The notes under the pieces were generated by a model. That model did no database searches, was not told the origin of the DNA, and worked only from the letters and a program-made list of their open reading frames with translations. A program made the translations under genes and the position numbers. Positions 24,125-31,849 of a stretch of 64,000 bases of DNA are shown piece after piece (positions within the stretch are counted from its first letter, which is position 1; each line of letters begins with the position of its first letter). The stretch comes from Oryzobacter faecalis (GTDB lineage: Bacteria > Actinomycetota > Actinomycetes > Actinomycetales > Dermatophilaceae). Location of the stretch: NCBI RefSeq assembly GCF_046764005.1, contig NZ_JBKOFW010000010.1, positions 44,522-108,521 on the forward strand, in the 5' to 3' direction.

Positions 24125-25288
24125 TCAGGTGACGGGGAGGCCGACGAACTCGGCCCGGCGCGCGGTGAGGGCGCGCAGGAGCACGCGCTCGGTCTCCACG
24201 GCGTGCTCGTCGGCGGCCGCGTGGTGCATCCGGCGGCGCAGCAGCGCGAGCTCGCTCGCGGTGTCCTGGAAGGCCCGCATCGAGGCGAGCCCGGCCCGGC
24301 CGGAGTTGGCCCGCGCCCACTGCCGGGCCTCGCGGCGGCGCGTCATCGAGGCGAGCATCGTCACCTCCCCCGGCGAGAGCCAGCCGGCGTCGGCGTACGG
24401 GCGCAGGTGCTGACCGATGAGGTGCCCCTCGTGGCGCCGGGCCCAGCCGACGAAGACGACGAACGCGAGGAAGACCGGTACCTCGACGAGGAGGTAGACG
24501 ACGACGAGGCCCTGGCCACCGGTGACCGCGGCGAGGTTCCACAGCGCGTGCGCGAGCACGGCGAGGACGAACCCGGCGACCGGCGCCACGAGCCGGGGCA
24601 GCCACGAGCGGCTCGTCGCGGCGACCCCGATGCCGACCCCGGTGAGGATCGTGAACATCGGGTGGGCGAAGGGCGAGAGCAGGCAGCGGGCCACGAACGT
24701 CGCCCCGAGGGCCTCGTTGCCGCCGTCGGTGTAGGCGACCGCGAGGTACTGGATGTTCTCGGTGAACGCGAACCCGGCCGCCGTGATCCCGGCGTAGACC
24801 ATGCCGTCGGTGATGCCGTCGAACTCGCGCCGCCGGAACCACCAGATCAGCAGGACGAGCAGCCCCTTCATCGCCTCCTCGGTGACCGGGGCGACGACGA
24901 CCGCCGCCGTCGCGAGGGCCGCGTCGGGGTCGGAGGAGGCCTCGAGCACGGCGATGGCGCTCGTGTTCGTCACGGCGGCCACGACCGCCGCGACGAGGGC
25001 GCCCCACAGGAAGGCCCCGACGAGGTACCGGTTGGGCTCGGACTCGAAGCGGTCCAGCCAGAGGAACGCCGGGATGACGATGCCGAGCGGGATGACGGCG
25101 ACGGCGAGGGCGAGGAGCGCGGTCGTCACGCCGAAGGCCGCCCCGAAGTACGAGGCCACGACGAGGGCGGCCAGGAGGAAGCCGAGGACCACGAGGCCGG
25201 TGACGACCCAGCGCCGGATGGCCGACCGCGCGGTCGGGTCGGTGGGGGCCGGGGGCCCGGCGTGATGGGCCGCGAGGTCCGCGCTCAT
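24125..25288 (-). CDS. PrsW-family intramembrane metalloprotease
   Basis: 387 residues. About eight hydrophobic segments lie between residues 25 and 285. The catalytic motifs are EEAMKGLLVLL, FAFTENIQY, HPMFTILTGVGIG and HALWN, the pattern of PrsW/CPBP-like membrane proteases. A cytoplasmic helical tail of about 100 residues follows. PrsW in Bacillus cleaves an anti-sigma factor; the target here is unknown. The start is ATG 25288 with TAGGGT eight bases upstream. It is divergent from orn and followed by the M20 gene. Confidence 0.9.
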   Translation of the reverse strand: MSADLAAHHAGPPAPTDPTARSAIRRWVVTGLVVLGFLLAALVVASYFGAAFGVTTALLALAVAVIPLGIVIPAFLWLDRFESEPNRYLVGAFLWGALVAAVVAAVTNTSAIAVLEASSDPDAALATAAVVVAPVTEEAMKGLLVLLIWWFRRREFDGITDGMVYAGITAAGFAFTENIQYLAVAYTDGGNEALGATFVARCLLSPFAHPMFTILTGVGIGVAATSRSWLPRLVAPVAGFVLAVLAHALWNLAAVTGGQGLVVVYLLVEVPVFLAFVVFVGWARRHEGHLIGQHLRPYADAGWLSPGEVTMLASMTRRREARQWARANSGRAGLASMRAFQDTASELALLRRRMHHAAADEHAVETERVLLRALTARRAEFVGLPVT

Positions 25289-25296
25289 GGGAGTCG

Positions 25297-25302
25297 ACCC
25301 TA
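25297..25302 (-). promoter_or_regulatory. -10 box (TAGGGT) of the PrsW gene
   Basis: Minus-strand TAGGGT, then eight bases, then ATG at 25288, consistent with a leaderless or near-leaderless transcript. Confidence 0.45.
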
Positions 25303-25346
25303 GTGGAGGGCCGGTCGCGGACGGAGGGCCTCACCCGCCGCGCCCC

Positions 25347-25352
25347 TAGCAT
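25347..25352 (+). promoter_or_regulatory. Leaderless -10 box (TAGCAT) of orn
   Basis: TAGCAT is followed by seven bases and ATG at 25360. The upstream in-frame ATG at 25351 overlaps the box and so is unlikely to be the start. Confidence 0.55.
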
Positions 25353-25359
25353 GGCCCCC

Positions 25360-26016
25360 ATGACGACCCCCGGGACCGACCGCGCCACCTCCGACCGCAT
25401 CGTGTGGATCGACTGCGAGATGACCGGCCTGTCCCTCGAGCACGACGCCCTCGTCGAGGTCGCGGCCCTCGTCACCGACTACGAGCTCACCGTCCTCGGC
25501 GACGGGGTCGACGTCGTCATCCGGCCGCCGGAGGCCGCGCTCGCGCAGATGGGCGACTTCGTCCGCGAGATGCACACCGGCTCGGGGCTGCTCGACGCGC
25601 TCGAGGGCGGCACGACGCTGGACGAGGCGCAGCGGCTCGTCCTCGACTACGTCAAGGAGTTCGTCCCCGAGCCGCGCAAGGCCCCCCTCGGGGGCAACAC
25701 CGTCGCCACCGACCGGGCCTTCCTCGCCCGGGACATGCCCGAGCTCGAGGCGCACCTGCACTACCGGATCATCGACGTCTCCTCGATCAAGGAGCTCTCG
25801 CGCCGCTGGTTCCCCCGTGCCTACTTCGCGGCACCGGTGAAGTCCGGCGGCCACCGGGCGCTCGCCGACATCCGCGAGTCCATCGCCGAGCTCCGCTACT
25901 ACCGCGAGGCCGTCTTCGTCCCCTCGCCCGGCCCGTCGACCGACGAGGCCCGCGTCCTGGCGGCCCGCCACGTCACCGACCACGGCACCGGGGTCGTCGC
26001 CGGACCGACCGCCTGA
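25360..26016 (+). CDS. orn: Oligoribonuclease
   Basis: 218 residues, DEDDh exonuclease that degrades 2-5 nt RNA and linear dinucleotides to mononucleotides. Seen: RIVWIDCEMTGLSLEHDALVEVA (first Asp/Glu pair), NTVATDRAFLARDMPELEAHLHYRIIDVSSIKEL in pieces (NTVATDRAFL; YRIIDVSS), and the HRALADIRESI His/Asp motif. Orn ends shortly after this; here about 40 extra residues rich in Pro/Thr/Ala form a tail. The start is fixed by the leaderless box. Confidence 0.95.
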   Translation: MTTPGTDRATSDRIVWIDCEMTGLSLEHDALVEVAALVTDYELTVLGDGVDVVIRPPEAALAQMGDFVREMHTGSGLLDALEGGTTLDEAQRLVLDYVKEFVPEPRKAPLGGNTVATDRAFLARDMPELEAHLHYRIIDVSSIKELSRRWFPRAYFAAPVKSGGHRALADIRESIAELRYYREAVFVPSPGPSTDEARVLAARHVTDHGTGVVAGPTA

Positions 26017-26037
26017 GCCGCACCGGGCGGGGGGCGG

Positions 26038-27105
26038 TCAGAGGAGCCCGCGGATGACGCCGCGCACCTCGCCCCACATGCCCGGGTAGGCGAACGAGCC
26101 GGTGACGGCCGCCCGGGCCGCCTGCCCCACGCGCCGGCGGCGCTCGTCATCGGCGAGGAGCGACCCCAGGACCTCGGCGGTGCCGACCGGGTCGTGGAGC
26201 GGCAGCCCGACGGCGGTCTCCCCGTCCCGCACGTAGTCCTCCATGGCGGCGGTGCGCGTCACCGCGACGCAGGCCCCCGTGGCCGACGCCTCGAGGAGCA
26301 CGCTCTGGCCGGTCGGGTAGGCGAGGTCGTGCGTCGGGACGGCCACGACCCGGGCCGACCGCAGCCAGCGCCGGTACTCCTCCGGTGCGACCGGCCCGTG
26401 GAGGTGGACGTTGGCCGGGGCGGTGGCGGGGTCGACGCGCCCCGGCTGGGTGATGACGTCGAACCGGGCACCGGGCAGCCGCCGCGCCGCCTCGACGAGG
26501 GTGTCGAAGTCACGCCCACGGTCGATGCCGACGGCCACGACGTCGCGGTCGCGCTCCACGGCCAGGTCGGGGCCGTACCAGTCGGCGTCGACGGAGAACC
26601 GCACGGGGACGACCCGGTCGGGGTCGACCCCGTGCTCGGCGAGGATCCCGACCTGGTTCGAGCTGAGGACGAGAAGGCGGTCGATGCCGGCCGCGTGCCG
26701 CCGGATGCGCTCGCGGGCGGCGGCGTCGCCGGTGCGCAGCTCCTCGGCCCACCAGCAGGAGAGGACGACGAGCGGGGTGTGCCGCATCGGCCAGACGCCA
26801 CGGGCGCGCAGCCGCGACGCGAGGGTGCCCTCCCGCTCGAGGAAGGCGAGGACCGCGTCGGCCCGCGCGGCCGCGCGGGCCGAGCGGACCGTCCGGTCGA
26901 CGGCCAGGCCGGAGCGGTGCTCGACGGCGTCGCGGACCTTGCGGTGGAGGGCGTTCCGCGCGGGGTTGACCCGCAGCAGCTCGAAACCGTCCCCCGCGAG
27001 GAGCTGGGCCCCGTAGGCGAACGACCGCGTCGGCGGGCCGTCCCGCACTCCCCCGCGGCCTCCCTCGTCCCCGTTGTCGAACAGACCCAGGACCCGCACC
27101 GTCAT
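26038..27105 (-). CDS. Glycosyltransferase, GT-B fold (family 4-like)
   Basis: 355 residues. After MTVRVLGLFDNGDEG the N-terminal half is a Rossmann-like domain. The C-terminal half has DVVAVGIDRGRDFDTLVEAA, FDVITQPGRVD, GPVAPEEYRRWLRSARVVAVP and SVLLEASATGACVAVT, the donor-site pattern of GT4 enzymes. Start ATG 27105 lies eight bases after TACCCT; an in-frame upstream start at 27156 would place the box inside the coding region. It is convergent with orn and divergent from tRNA-His. Substrate unknown. Confidence 0.83.
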   Translation of the reverse strand: MTVRVLGLFDNGDEGGRGGVRDGPPTRSFAYGAQLLAGDGFELLRVNPARNALHRKVRDAVEHRSGLAVDRTVRSARAAARADAVLAFLEREGTLASRLRARGVWPMRHTPLVVLSCWWAEELRTGDAAARERIRRHAAGIDRLLVLSSNQVGILAEHGVDPDRVVPVRFSVDADWYGPDLAVERDRDVVAVGIDRGRDFDTLVEAARRLPGARFDVITQPGRVDPATAPANVHLHGPVAPEEYRRWLRSARVVAVPTHDLAYPTGQSVLLEASATGACVAVTRTAAMEDYVRDGETAVGLPLHDPVGTAEVLGSLLADDERRRRVGQAARAAVTGSFAYPGMWGEVRGVIRGLL

Positions 27106-27170
27106 GGGTCCGGAGGGTAGCGCCCGTCGCGCGCCCCCGGACCCGGTCCGGAGCACCCCCGCGCATTGGG

Positions 27171-27176
27171 TACGAT
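27171..27176 (+). promoter_or_regulatory. Candidate -10 box (TACGAT) for tRNA-His
   Basis: TACGAT with TANNNT form, about 55 bases before the mature tRNA end. Confidence 0.35.
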
Positions 27177-27230
27177 GGTCCGCGCTGCGGGCGCACCGGC
27201 ATCATCGACGATGACGACGCGCCCGCCGTG

Positions 27231-27306
27231 GTGGGTATAGCTCAGCTGGTAGAGCACCTGGTTGTGGTCCAGGGGGCCGCGGGTTCAAGTCCCGTTACTC
27301 ACCCCA
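27231..27306 (+). tRNA. tRNA-His (anticodon GUG), CCA encoded
   Basis: Acceptor GTGGGTA pairs with TACTCAC, D-arm GCTC-GAGC, anticodon stem CCTGG/CCAGG with loop TTGTGGT, and T-arm CGGG-TTCAAGT-CCCG. Discriminator C and CCA end at 27306. The G at 27230 supplies the G-1 typical of tRNA-His. Confidence 0.97.
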
Positions 27307-27309
27307 CGA

Positions 27310-27347
27310 GAAGGCCCCGGGCCCGCGTCATGCGGACCGGGGCCTTC
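27310..27347 (+). terminator. Terminator hairpin after tRNA-His
   Basis: GAAGGCCCCGG (27310-27320) and CCGGGGCCTTC (27337-27347) are exact reverse complements with a 16-nt loop, directly after the tRNA. Confidence 0.65.
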
Positions 27348-27355
27348 CGCGTCCG

Positions 27356-27417
27356 GTCGAGTGGCCCCGACGCGCTGATGCCACCGCCGCTCCATCAGCG
27401 CGTCGTGGCCACTCGAC
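27356..27417. repeat. Long inverted repeat with 25-nt arms
   Basis: Arms 27356-27380 and 27393-27417 match at 24 of 25 positions around a 12-nt loop. They contain GTGGCC like the palindrome at 11714-11763. It lies between the tRNA-His terminator and the CopC-like gene and is not needed for tRNA termination. Confidence 0.6.
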
Positions 27418-27475
27418 TGGGGGAACGTCGTCTCGCGGTGTCGGTGGGGTCGGGGCGGTTTGCGAGGATGACGAG

Positions 27476-28141
27476 GTGTTCTCCCGTCGTGCGTCCGCCA
27501 TCGTCATCGTCGCCCTCGTCCTGCTCGCCCTGCTCGCGGGCCTCGCGCCGGTGTTCGCGGCCCCGGCCTCGGCGGCGCCGTCGGTCCTGCCGGCCCACGC
27601 CCGGCTGACCGGCTCGACGCCCGCCGACGGGAGCACCGTCGCCACGGCCGACGAGGTCGTCCTCACGTTCACCGAGGACGTCGACCCGACCTTCGTGGAG
27701 GTCGTCGTCGACGGACCGGACGGCGCCGCGGTCGACGCCGCTCCGAAGGTCGAGGGGCGCGAGGTCACCCAGGCCCTGGGCGACACCCTCCCGGCCGGCC
27801 GGTACACCGTGACGTACCGCGTCGTCAGCGCCGACGGCCACCCGATCTCGGGGACGGTCTCGTTCACGACGACGACCCCCGTCGGCCCGTCCCCGAGCCC
27901 GTCGGCCGCCGTGTCCGAGCCCGCACCCACCCCGACCGCCGACGACGTCCCCGCCGCCGAGGACGGGGGGCCGGGTCCGTGGCCATGGCTGGTCGGCGTC
28001 GTCCTCGTCGCCGGCCTCGCCGCCCTCGTCACGCGGCGGCGCCTCCGCGAGGGGCGAGCGGCCGACGCCGGCGACGACGCCGAGCCCGACAGGGAGCGCG
28101 TCGAGGCGCACCGCGACCGGCGCGACGACCCCTTCGCCTGA
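27476..28141 (+). CDS. CopC-domain copper-binding/resistance-like exported protein
   Basis: 221 residues. There is a signal peptide (basic start MFSRRAS, hydrophobic core IVIVALVLLALLAGLAPVF, Ala-rich cleavage site ASAAP). The mature protein opens HARLTGSTPADGSTV, with the N-terminal His used for Cu(II) in CopC proteins. The Ig-like domain continues with LTFTEDVDP and ends VVSADGHPISGTVSFTT, with a second conserved His. A Ser/Pro/Thr linker, a transmembrane helix (WPWLVGVVLVAGLAALV) and a charged cytoplasmic tail follow. Unlike many actinobacterial homologues it lacks a fused CopD domain. The start GTG is leaderless (GAGGAT plus six bases). Confidence 0.87.
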   Translation: MFSRRASAIVIVALVLLALLAGLAPVFAAPASAAPSVLPAHARLTGSTPADGSTVATADEVVLTFTEDVDPTFVEVVVDGPDGAAVDAAPKVEGREVTQALGDTLPAGRYTVTYRVVSADGHPISGTVSFTTTTPVGPSPSPSAAVSEPAPTPTADDVPAAEDGGPGPWPWLVGVVLVAGLAALVTRRRLREGRAADAGDDAEPDRERVEAHRDRRDDPFA

Positions 28142-28171
28142 GCCGATTTCGCTCCCGCGGCGGGTGGCTGC

Positions 28172-28177
28172 TAACGT
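28172..28177 (+). promoter_or_regulatory. Probable -10 box (TAACGT) of tRNA-Lys
   Basis: TAACGT lies ten bases before the mature 5' end of tRNA-Lys, a normal distance for a short 5' leader. Confidence 0.5.
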
Positions 28178-28187
28178 TTTCCACCGC

Positions 28188-28263
<76 letters not shown>

Positions 28264-28268
28264 CCTCC

Positions 28269-28294
28269 GAAGGGCCCCTCACGAGGGGCCCTTC
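28269..28294 (+). terminator. Terminator hairpin after tRNA-Lys
   Basis: A 12-bp perfect stem, GAAGGGCCCCTC (28269-28280) with GAGGGGCCCTTC (28283-28294), and a 2-nt loop, five bases after the CCA end. Confidence 0.75.
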
Positions 28295-28333
28295 GGCGTT
28301 CCCGACCTCCCTCCCGAGCGCCTCGGGCCCGGG

Positions 28334-28339
28334 TAGCGT
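28334..28339 (+). promoter_or_regulatory. Leaderless -10 box (TAGCGT) of the GT2 gene
   Basis: TAGCGT, seven bases, then GTG at 28347; a GTG at 28338 overlaps the box and is rejected as start. Confidence 0.5.
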
Positions 28340-28346
28340 GCAGGCC

Positions 28347-29291
28347 GTGACGACCCCCGAGCCGGCCGCGACGGTCATCGTGCCGACCCGCGGCGGACGC
28401 GACCGGGTCCTCACCCTCCTGCGCCTCCTCGAGGCCCAGGACACCGACGACCTCGAGGTCGTCGTGGTCGTCGACGGCGACGTCGACGACACCACCGGAG
28501 CGGTCGCCTCGCGGGCGAGCACCGTGCCCGTGCGCGTCATCACCTTCCCGGAGAACCGTGGCCGGTCCGCCGCGCTCAACGCCGGCGTCGCGGCCGCCCG
28601 GGGGCGAGTCGTCATCCGCTGCGACGACGACCTCGAACCCGGCGCGACCTTCGTCGGCGCGCACGTCGCCGCCCACGGCGACGGCGTGGTGGGCGTGGTC
28701 GGCCTGTACCGCAACGTGTTCCCCGACACCCCCTACGCGCGGGCCTACGGCCGCACGGCGGACGAGCGGTTCCGCGACGCCGCCTACGCCACGGCCGCCG
28801 ACACGACGTGGCGCTACTGGGCCGGCAACGTGTCGGTGACGCGGGAGACGGCCGAACGCGTCGGCCCCTACGACGAGGCCTTCCGCGCCTACGGGTGGGA
28901 GGACGTCGACTGGGGGTACCGGCTGCACCTGCTCGGCGTGCCCGTCGTCCTCGAGCCCCGGCTCGAGACGACGCACCGGCTCAGCGCGGTCACGGCCCGC
29001 TCGCGGGTGGAGCGGGCCTTCTTCTCCGGTGCGGCCCGTCGCCAGTTCGTCGCGAAGCACGGGGTGCGGTGGCTGGAGCCGACGCGGCCGACGACGCCGT
29101 GGCAGGCGGCCGTCCGGCTCGTCGCCGCGGTCCTCACCGAGGGAGGGTCGCGCCGGGCCGGCGCGCTGGCCGACCGCGCCGCCGGGGTCCTTCCCGCGCG
29201 GGCGGGGCGCGCCCTCGTCGGGCTGCTCGTCGAGGCCGCCGGCGACGCCGGCTACCGGCGCGGGCGGGTGTCCGACCCGACCGCGGTCTGA
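28347..29291 (+). CDS. Family 2 glycosyltransferase
   Basis: 314 residues. GT-A core: ATVIVPTRGGRDRVLTLLRLL, VVVVDGDVDDTTG, NRGRSAALNAGVAAARG, and the metal-binding RCDDDLEPGATFV. WEDVDWGYRLH is the later acceptor/catalytic ED motif. The C-terminal part is helical and lacks clear membrane spans. It stands alone downstream of tRNA-Lys, convergent with the Cpn10-like gene (stop codons three bases apart). Sugar specificity unknown. Confidence 0.88.
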   Translation: MTTPEPAATVIVPTRGGRDRVLTLLRLLEAQDTDDLEVVVVVDGDVDDTTGAVASRASTVPVRVITFPENRGRSAALNAGVAAARGRVVIRCDDDLEPGATFVGAHVAAHGDGVVGVVGLYRNVFPDTPYARAYGRTADERFRDAAYATAADTTWRYWAGNVSVTRETAERVGPYDEAFRAYGWEDVDWGYRLHLLGVPVVLEPRLETTHRLSAVTARSRVERAFFSGAARRQFVAKHGVRWLEPTRPTTPWQAAVRLVAAVLTEGGSRRAGALADRAAGVLPARAGRALVGLLVEAAGDAGYRRGRVSDPTAV

Positions 29292-29294
29292 CGC

Positions 29295-29636
29295 CTACAG
29301 GTACAGGCCGGTGCTGCCCTCGGGCACCCGGCTCGCGGCGACCGCGTGGAGGTCACGCTCGCGCAGGAGGAGGTAGTCCTTCGCGCCGATCTCGACCTCG
29401 GCCCGCTCCTCGGGGTCGAAGAGCACCCGGTCCCCGACCTCGACCTGCCGGACGTTGGGGCCGGTGGCGACGACCTCACCCCACGACAGCCGCCGGCCGA
29501 CCGAGGCCGTGGCCGGGATGACGATGCCGCCACCCGAGCGCCGCTCCCCGGCCTCGCCCTCGAGGCTGACGAGGATGCGGTCGTGGAGCATCCGGACCGG
29601 GAGGCGGCCCTTCCCGGTGTCGGGACGGGCGGGCAC
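29295..29636 (-). CDS. GroES/Cpn10-fold co-chaperonin-like protein
   Basis: 113 residues. LPVRMLHDRILVSLEGEAGERRSGGGIVIPATA is the Cpn10 beta-barrel opening with a short mobile loop. VGRRLSWGEVVATGPNVRQVEVGDRVLFDPEERAEVEIGAKDYLLLRERDL continues the fold, read in short motifs such as GEVVATGP, VGDRVLFDP and YLLLRE. It has an extra N-terminal stretch (PARPDTGKGR) and an extra C-terminal tail against GroES. No GroEL is adjacent, so it is probably a stand-alone paralogue. It starts one base after the DUF3618 stop and is likely co-transcribed with it. Confidence 0.8.
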   Translation of the reverse strand: MPARPDTGKGRLPVRMLHDRILVSLEGEAGERRSGGGIVIPATASVGRRLSWGEVVATGPNVRQVEVGDRVLFDPEERAEVEIGAKDYLLLRERDLHAVAASRVPEGSTGLYL

Positions 29637-29637
29637 G

Positions 29638-29916
29638 TCAGTGGCGCCGCAGGCGGCGGTACACGAACAGCCCGCCGACGACGGCAACGACGGCGACGGC
29701 CGCGGCGAGGCGCTCGACGCGCAGCTCGCCCTCGGGGGTCGTCGCGACGTCGGCGAACCGGGCCTTCGCCGCCTCGGTCTGCCGGTGCAGGATCGTCTTC
29801 GGGCTCACCCGGTGCGCGAGCTCGTCGATGGTGTGGCCGAGCCGTTCGCGGCGGGCGGCGATCTCGGCCTCGAGACCGGTGACCGTCGTGGGCATGGCGG
29901 GGCGGGTGCTGCTCAT
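29638..29916 (-). CDS. DUF3618-family small membrane protein
   Basis: 92 residues. LEAEIAARRERLGHTIDELAHRVSPKTI, in pieces such as ARRERLGHTIDEL, is the DUF3618 core, an amphipathic region found in actinobacterial envelope-associated proteins. A single transmembrane helix (LAAAVAVVAVVGGLFVYRRL) with a basic C-terminus follows. Function unknown. It starts 4 nt after the end of bcp, in the same operon as bcp and the Cpn10-like gene. Confidence 0.83.
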   Translation of the reverse strand: MSSTRPAMPTTVTGLEAEIAARRERLGHTIDELAHRVSPKTILHRQTEAAKARFADVATTPEGELRVERLAAAVAVVAVVGGLFVYRRLRRH

Positions 29917-29920
29917 CGCG

Positions 29921-30394
29921 TCATCCCTCCAGCCCGAGGTCGCGTCGCAGCTTGGCGACGTGGCCCGTGGCCTTGACGTTGTAGAAGGCGTGCGACACGG
30001 TGCCGTCCTCGTCGACGACGACCGTGCTCCGGATGACGCCCTCGACCGTCTTGCCGTAGAGCTTCTTCTCGCCGTACGCACCCCACGCGGTCAGGACGGC
30101 CTTGTCGGGGTCCGACAGGAGCGGGATGCTCAGGTGGTCGCGCTCGCGGAACTGCGCCAGCTTGGCCGGGGTGTCGGGCGAGACGCCGAGGACGGTGTAG
30201 CCGTCACGCTTCAGGGACTCGAGGGAGTCGCTGAAGTCGCACGCCTGGGTCGTGCAGCCCGGCGTCATCGCGGCGGGGTAGAAGTACACGATGACCTTGG
30301 TGCCACGCAGGTTGCGCAGCGACACCTGCGCGCCGGTGTCGTCGGTCAGGGTGAAGTCAGGGGCGGTGTCGCCGGGCGCGAGTCGGTCGCTCAT
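29921..30394 (-). CDS. bcp: Thioredoxin-dependent thiol peroxidase (BCP-type peroxiredoxin)
   Basis: 157 residues. APDFTLTDDTGAQVSL, VIVYFYPAAMTPGCTTQACDF carries the peroxidatic Cys in a TPGCT motif and a second Cys five residues later, the atypical 2-Cys BCP arrangement. LGVSPDTPAKLAQF and STVVVDEDGTVSHAFYNVKATGH finish the fold. It reduces H2O2 and organic hydroperoxides in the cytoplasm. ATG 30394 follows AAAGGAACGGG; a TAGGTT box lies about 40 bases upstream. First gene of bcp-DUF3618-Cpn10. Confidence 0.94.
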   Translation of the reverse strand: MSDRLAPGDTAPDFTLTDDTGAQVSLRNLRGTKVIVYFYPAAMTPGCTTQACDFSDSLESLKRDGYTVLGVSPDTPAKLAQFRERDHLSIPLLSDPDKAVLTAWGAYGEKKLYGKTVEGVIRSTVVVDEDGTVSHAFYNVKATGHVAKLRRDLGLEG

Positions 30395-30463
30395 CCCGTT
30401 CCTTTCGTCCTGCTCATCGCTCTCGTGAGCCAACCTACCCTTCCCGCTGCGGCGGGCCGTCGG

Positions 30464-31684
30464 TCAGTCCGGGGCAGCGTCGACCCGGAGCCCGGTGGAG
30501 ACGGCCCGCACGAACGCCTCCCGGCCGTACGTGGCGCGCGCCCACTCCTGCGCGCGGTCGGCGGCCGGTTGGTGCGCCGCGGGGTCGGCGAGCACCGAGA
30601 CCACCGCGTCGACGAGGCCCGGGGCGTCGTCGCGGACCGCGGCGAACAGGTCCTCGCCCTCGACCCCCTCCGCCCCCACCGAGGTCGTCACGACGGGCAC
30701 GCCGTGGAGCAGCCCCTCGATCGTCTTGAACTTCACGCCGGCCCCCTCGCGCAGCGGCACGACGCAGACGGTGGCGACCGCGTACTCGGCGTCGAGGTCG
30801 TCGACCCAGCCGGCCAGGGTCGCCCCCGGCGTGGACTCCACGAGCGCCCGCAGGGCCGGCCCGGCCTGCGCACCCACGAGCCGGAGCGTGGCGTCCGGCA
30901 CGCGTTCGCGCACGCCCGGCCAGATCCGCTCGAGCAGCCAGGTCGCGGCCCGCTCGTTCTCCGGGCGTGCGAGCCAGGAGACGAGGAGGACCACGCCCCG
31001 GCCCGGCGGACCCGGCGTGTGGGCCACGTCCTCGCCGCTCGCCAGCGGCGGGCGGACGACCCGGTGCGGCGGGTACCCGAGCAGCGCGGCGTCCTTGGTG
31101 CTGAACACCACGACGTCGTCGAGGGCCCGCACCATCGCCGCCTCACACCGGCGCGACCAGCGCACCCGGGCCGAGCGGAGGAGTCGTTCGCGGCGGGTCG
31201 CCGCCGGGCGGCGGGACAGCCCCTGCGACACGACGTCGTGGAAGGTGCCGCTGATCCGGGCCGTCGGGTTCAGCCGCCGGAGGAGGCGGACGAGCCGGAT
31301 GGAGTCCGACCACTGCAGGTCGATGACGTCGGCGGACCGCACGGCCTCGCGGGCCTCGGGCGAGGACAGCAGGCCGACGACGAGCGGGAGGTAGGGCAGG
31401 CCCGGGTCGACGGTGCGCAGGAGGGTGTCGGCGTTCAGGGCGAGGCGGTTGAGGGCGCCGCGCAGGCGTCCCCGGCCCGGCTCGAGCCCGACGAGGAGCA
31501 GGCCGGCCGGCACGCCCGGCTTCCGGGCCGCCTCCCGGTTCGTGCGCGTGCCGGGGACGAGGACGCGCAGGTGGCCCTGGCGTTCCAGCTCGGCGCAGAG
31601 CAGCCGGAGGTAGACACCGCCCGCGTGCGGGATCGCGGCGTGGGGTGCCGAGGGGGCGATGACCAGCACACGAGGACGCGGCAC
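30464..31684 (-). CDS. Glycosyltransferase, GT-B fold (family 4-like)
   Basis: 406 residues. The opening is RPRVLVIAPSAPHAAIPHAGGVYLRLL with the GGVY acceptor loop. The C-terminal donor site shows VVLLVSWLARPENERAATWLLERIWP, LRLVGAQAG, GWVDDLDAEYAVATVCVVPLREGAGVKFKTIEGLLHGVPVVTTSVG, recognisable as the GAGVKFKTIEGL pattern of sugar-surface GT4 enzymes. The GTG start is leaderless (GAGCAT then six bases). It lies just downstream of tRNA-Leu on the same strand. Confidence 0.88.
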   Translation of the reverse strand: MPRPRVLVIAPSAPHAAIPHAGGVYLRLLCAELERQGHLRVLVPGTRTNREAARKPGVPAGLLLVGLEPGRGRLRGALNRLALNADTLLRTVDPGLPYLPLVVGLLSSPEAREAVRSADVIDLQWSDSIRLVRLLRRLNPTARISGTFHDVVSQGLSRRPAATRRERLLRSARVRWSRRCEAAMVRALDDVVVFSTKDAALLGYPPHRVVRPPLASGEDVAHTPGPPGRGVVLLVSWLARPENERAATWLLERIWPGVRERVPDATLRLVGAQAGPALRALVESTPGATLAGWVDDLDAEYAVATVCVVPLREGAGVKFKTIEGLLHGVPVVTTSVGAEGVEGEDLFAAVRDDAPGLVDAVVSVLADPAAHQPAADRAQEWARATYGREAFVRAVSTGLRVDAAPD

Positions 31685-31710
31685 CGCGTCATGCTCGCAC
31701 AGGACGGGGG

Positions 31711-31792
31711 TGCGCGAGGCGGGACTCGAACCCGCACGCCCGTGGGCACCAGAACCTAAATCTGGCGCGTCTGCCAGTTCCGCCACTCGCGC
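31711..31792 (-). tRNA. tRNA-Leu (anticodon UAG)
   Basis: Minus-strand class II tRNA: acceptor GCGCGAG/CTCGCGC, D-arm TGGC...GCAGAC, anticodon stem CCAGA/TCTGG with loop TTTAGGT, a variable arm (TGCCCACGGGCG), and T-arm TGCGGG-TTCGAGT-CCCGC. Discriminator A is at 31711. Confidence 0.95.
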
Positions 31793-31849
31793 GCGACGCC
31801 CACTGTAGACACGCACGCGAGCACGGGTGCGTCCGCCTACGATGCCCGC

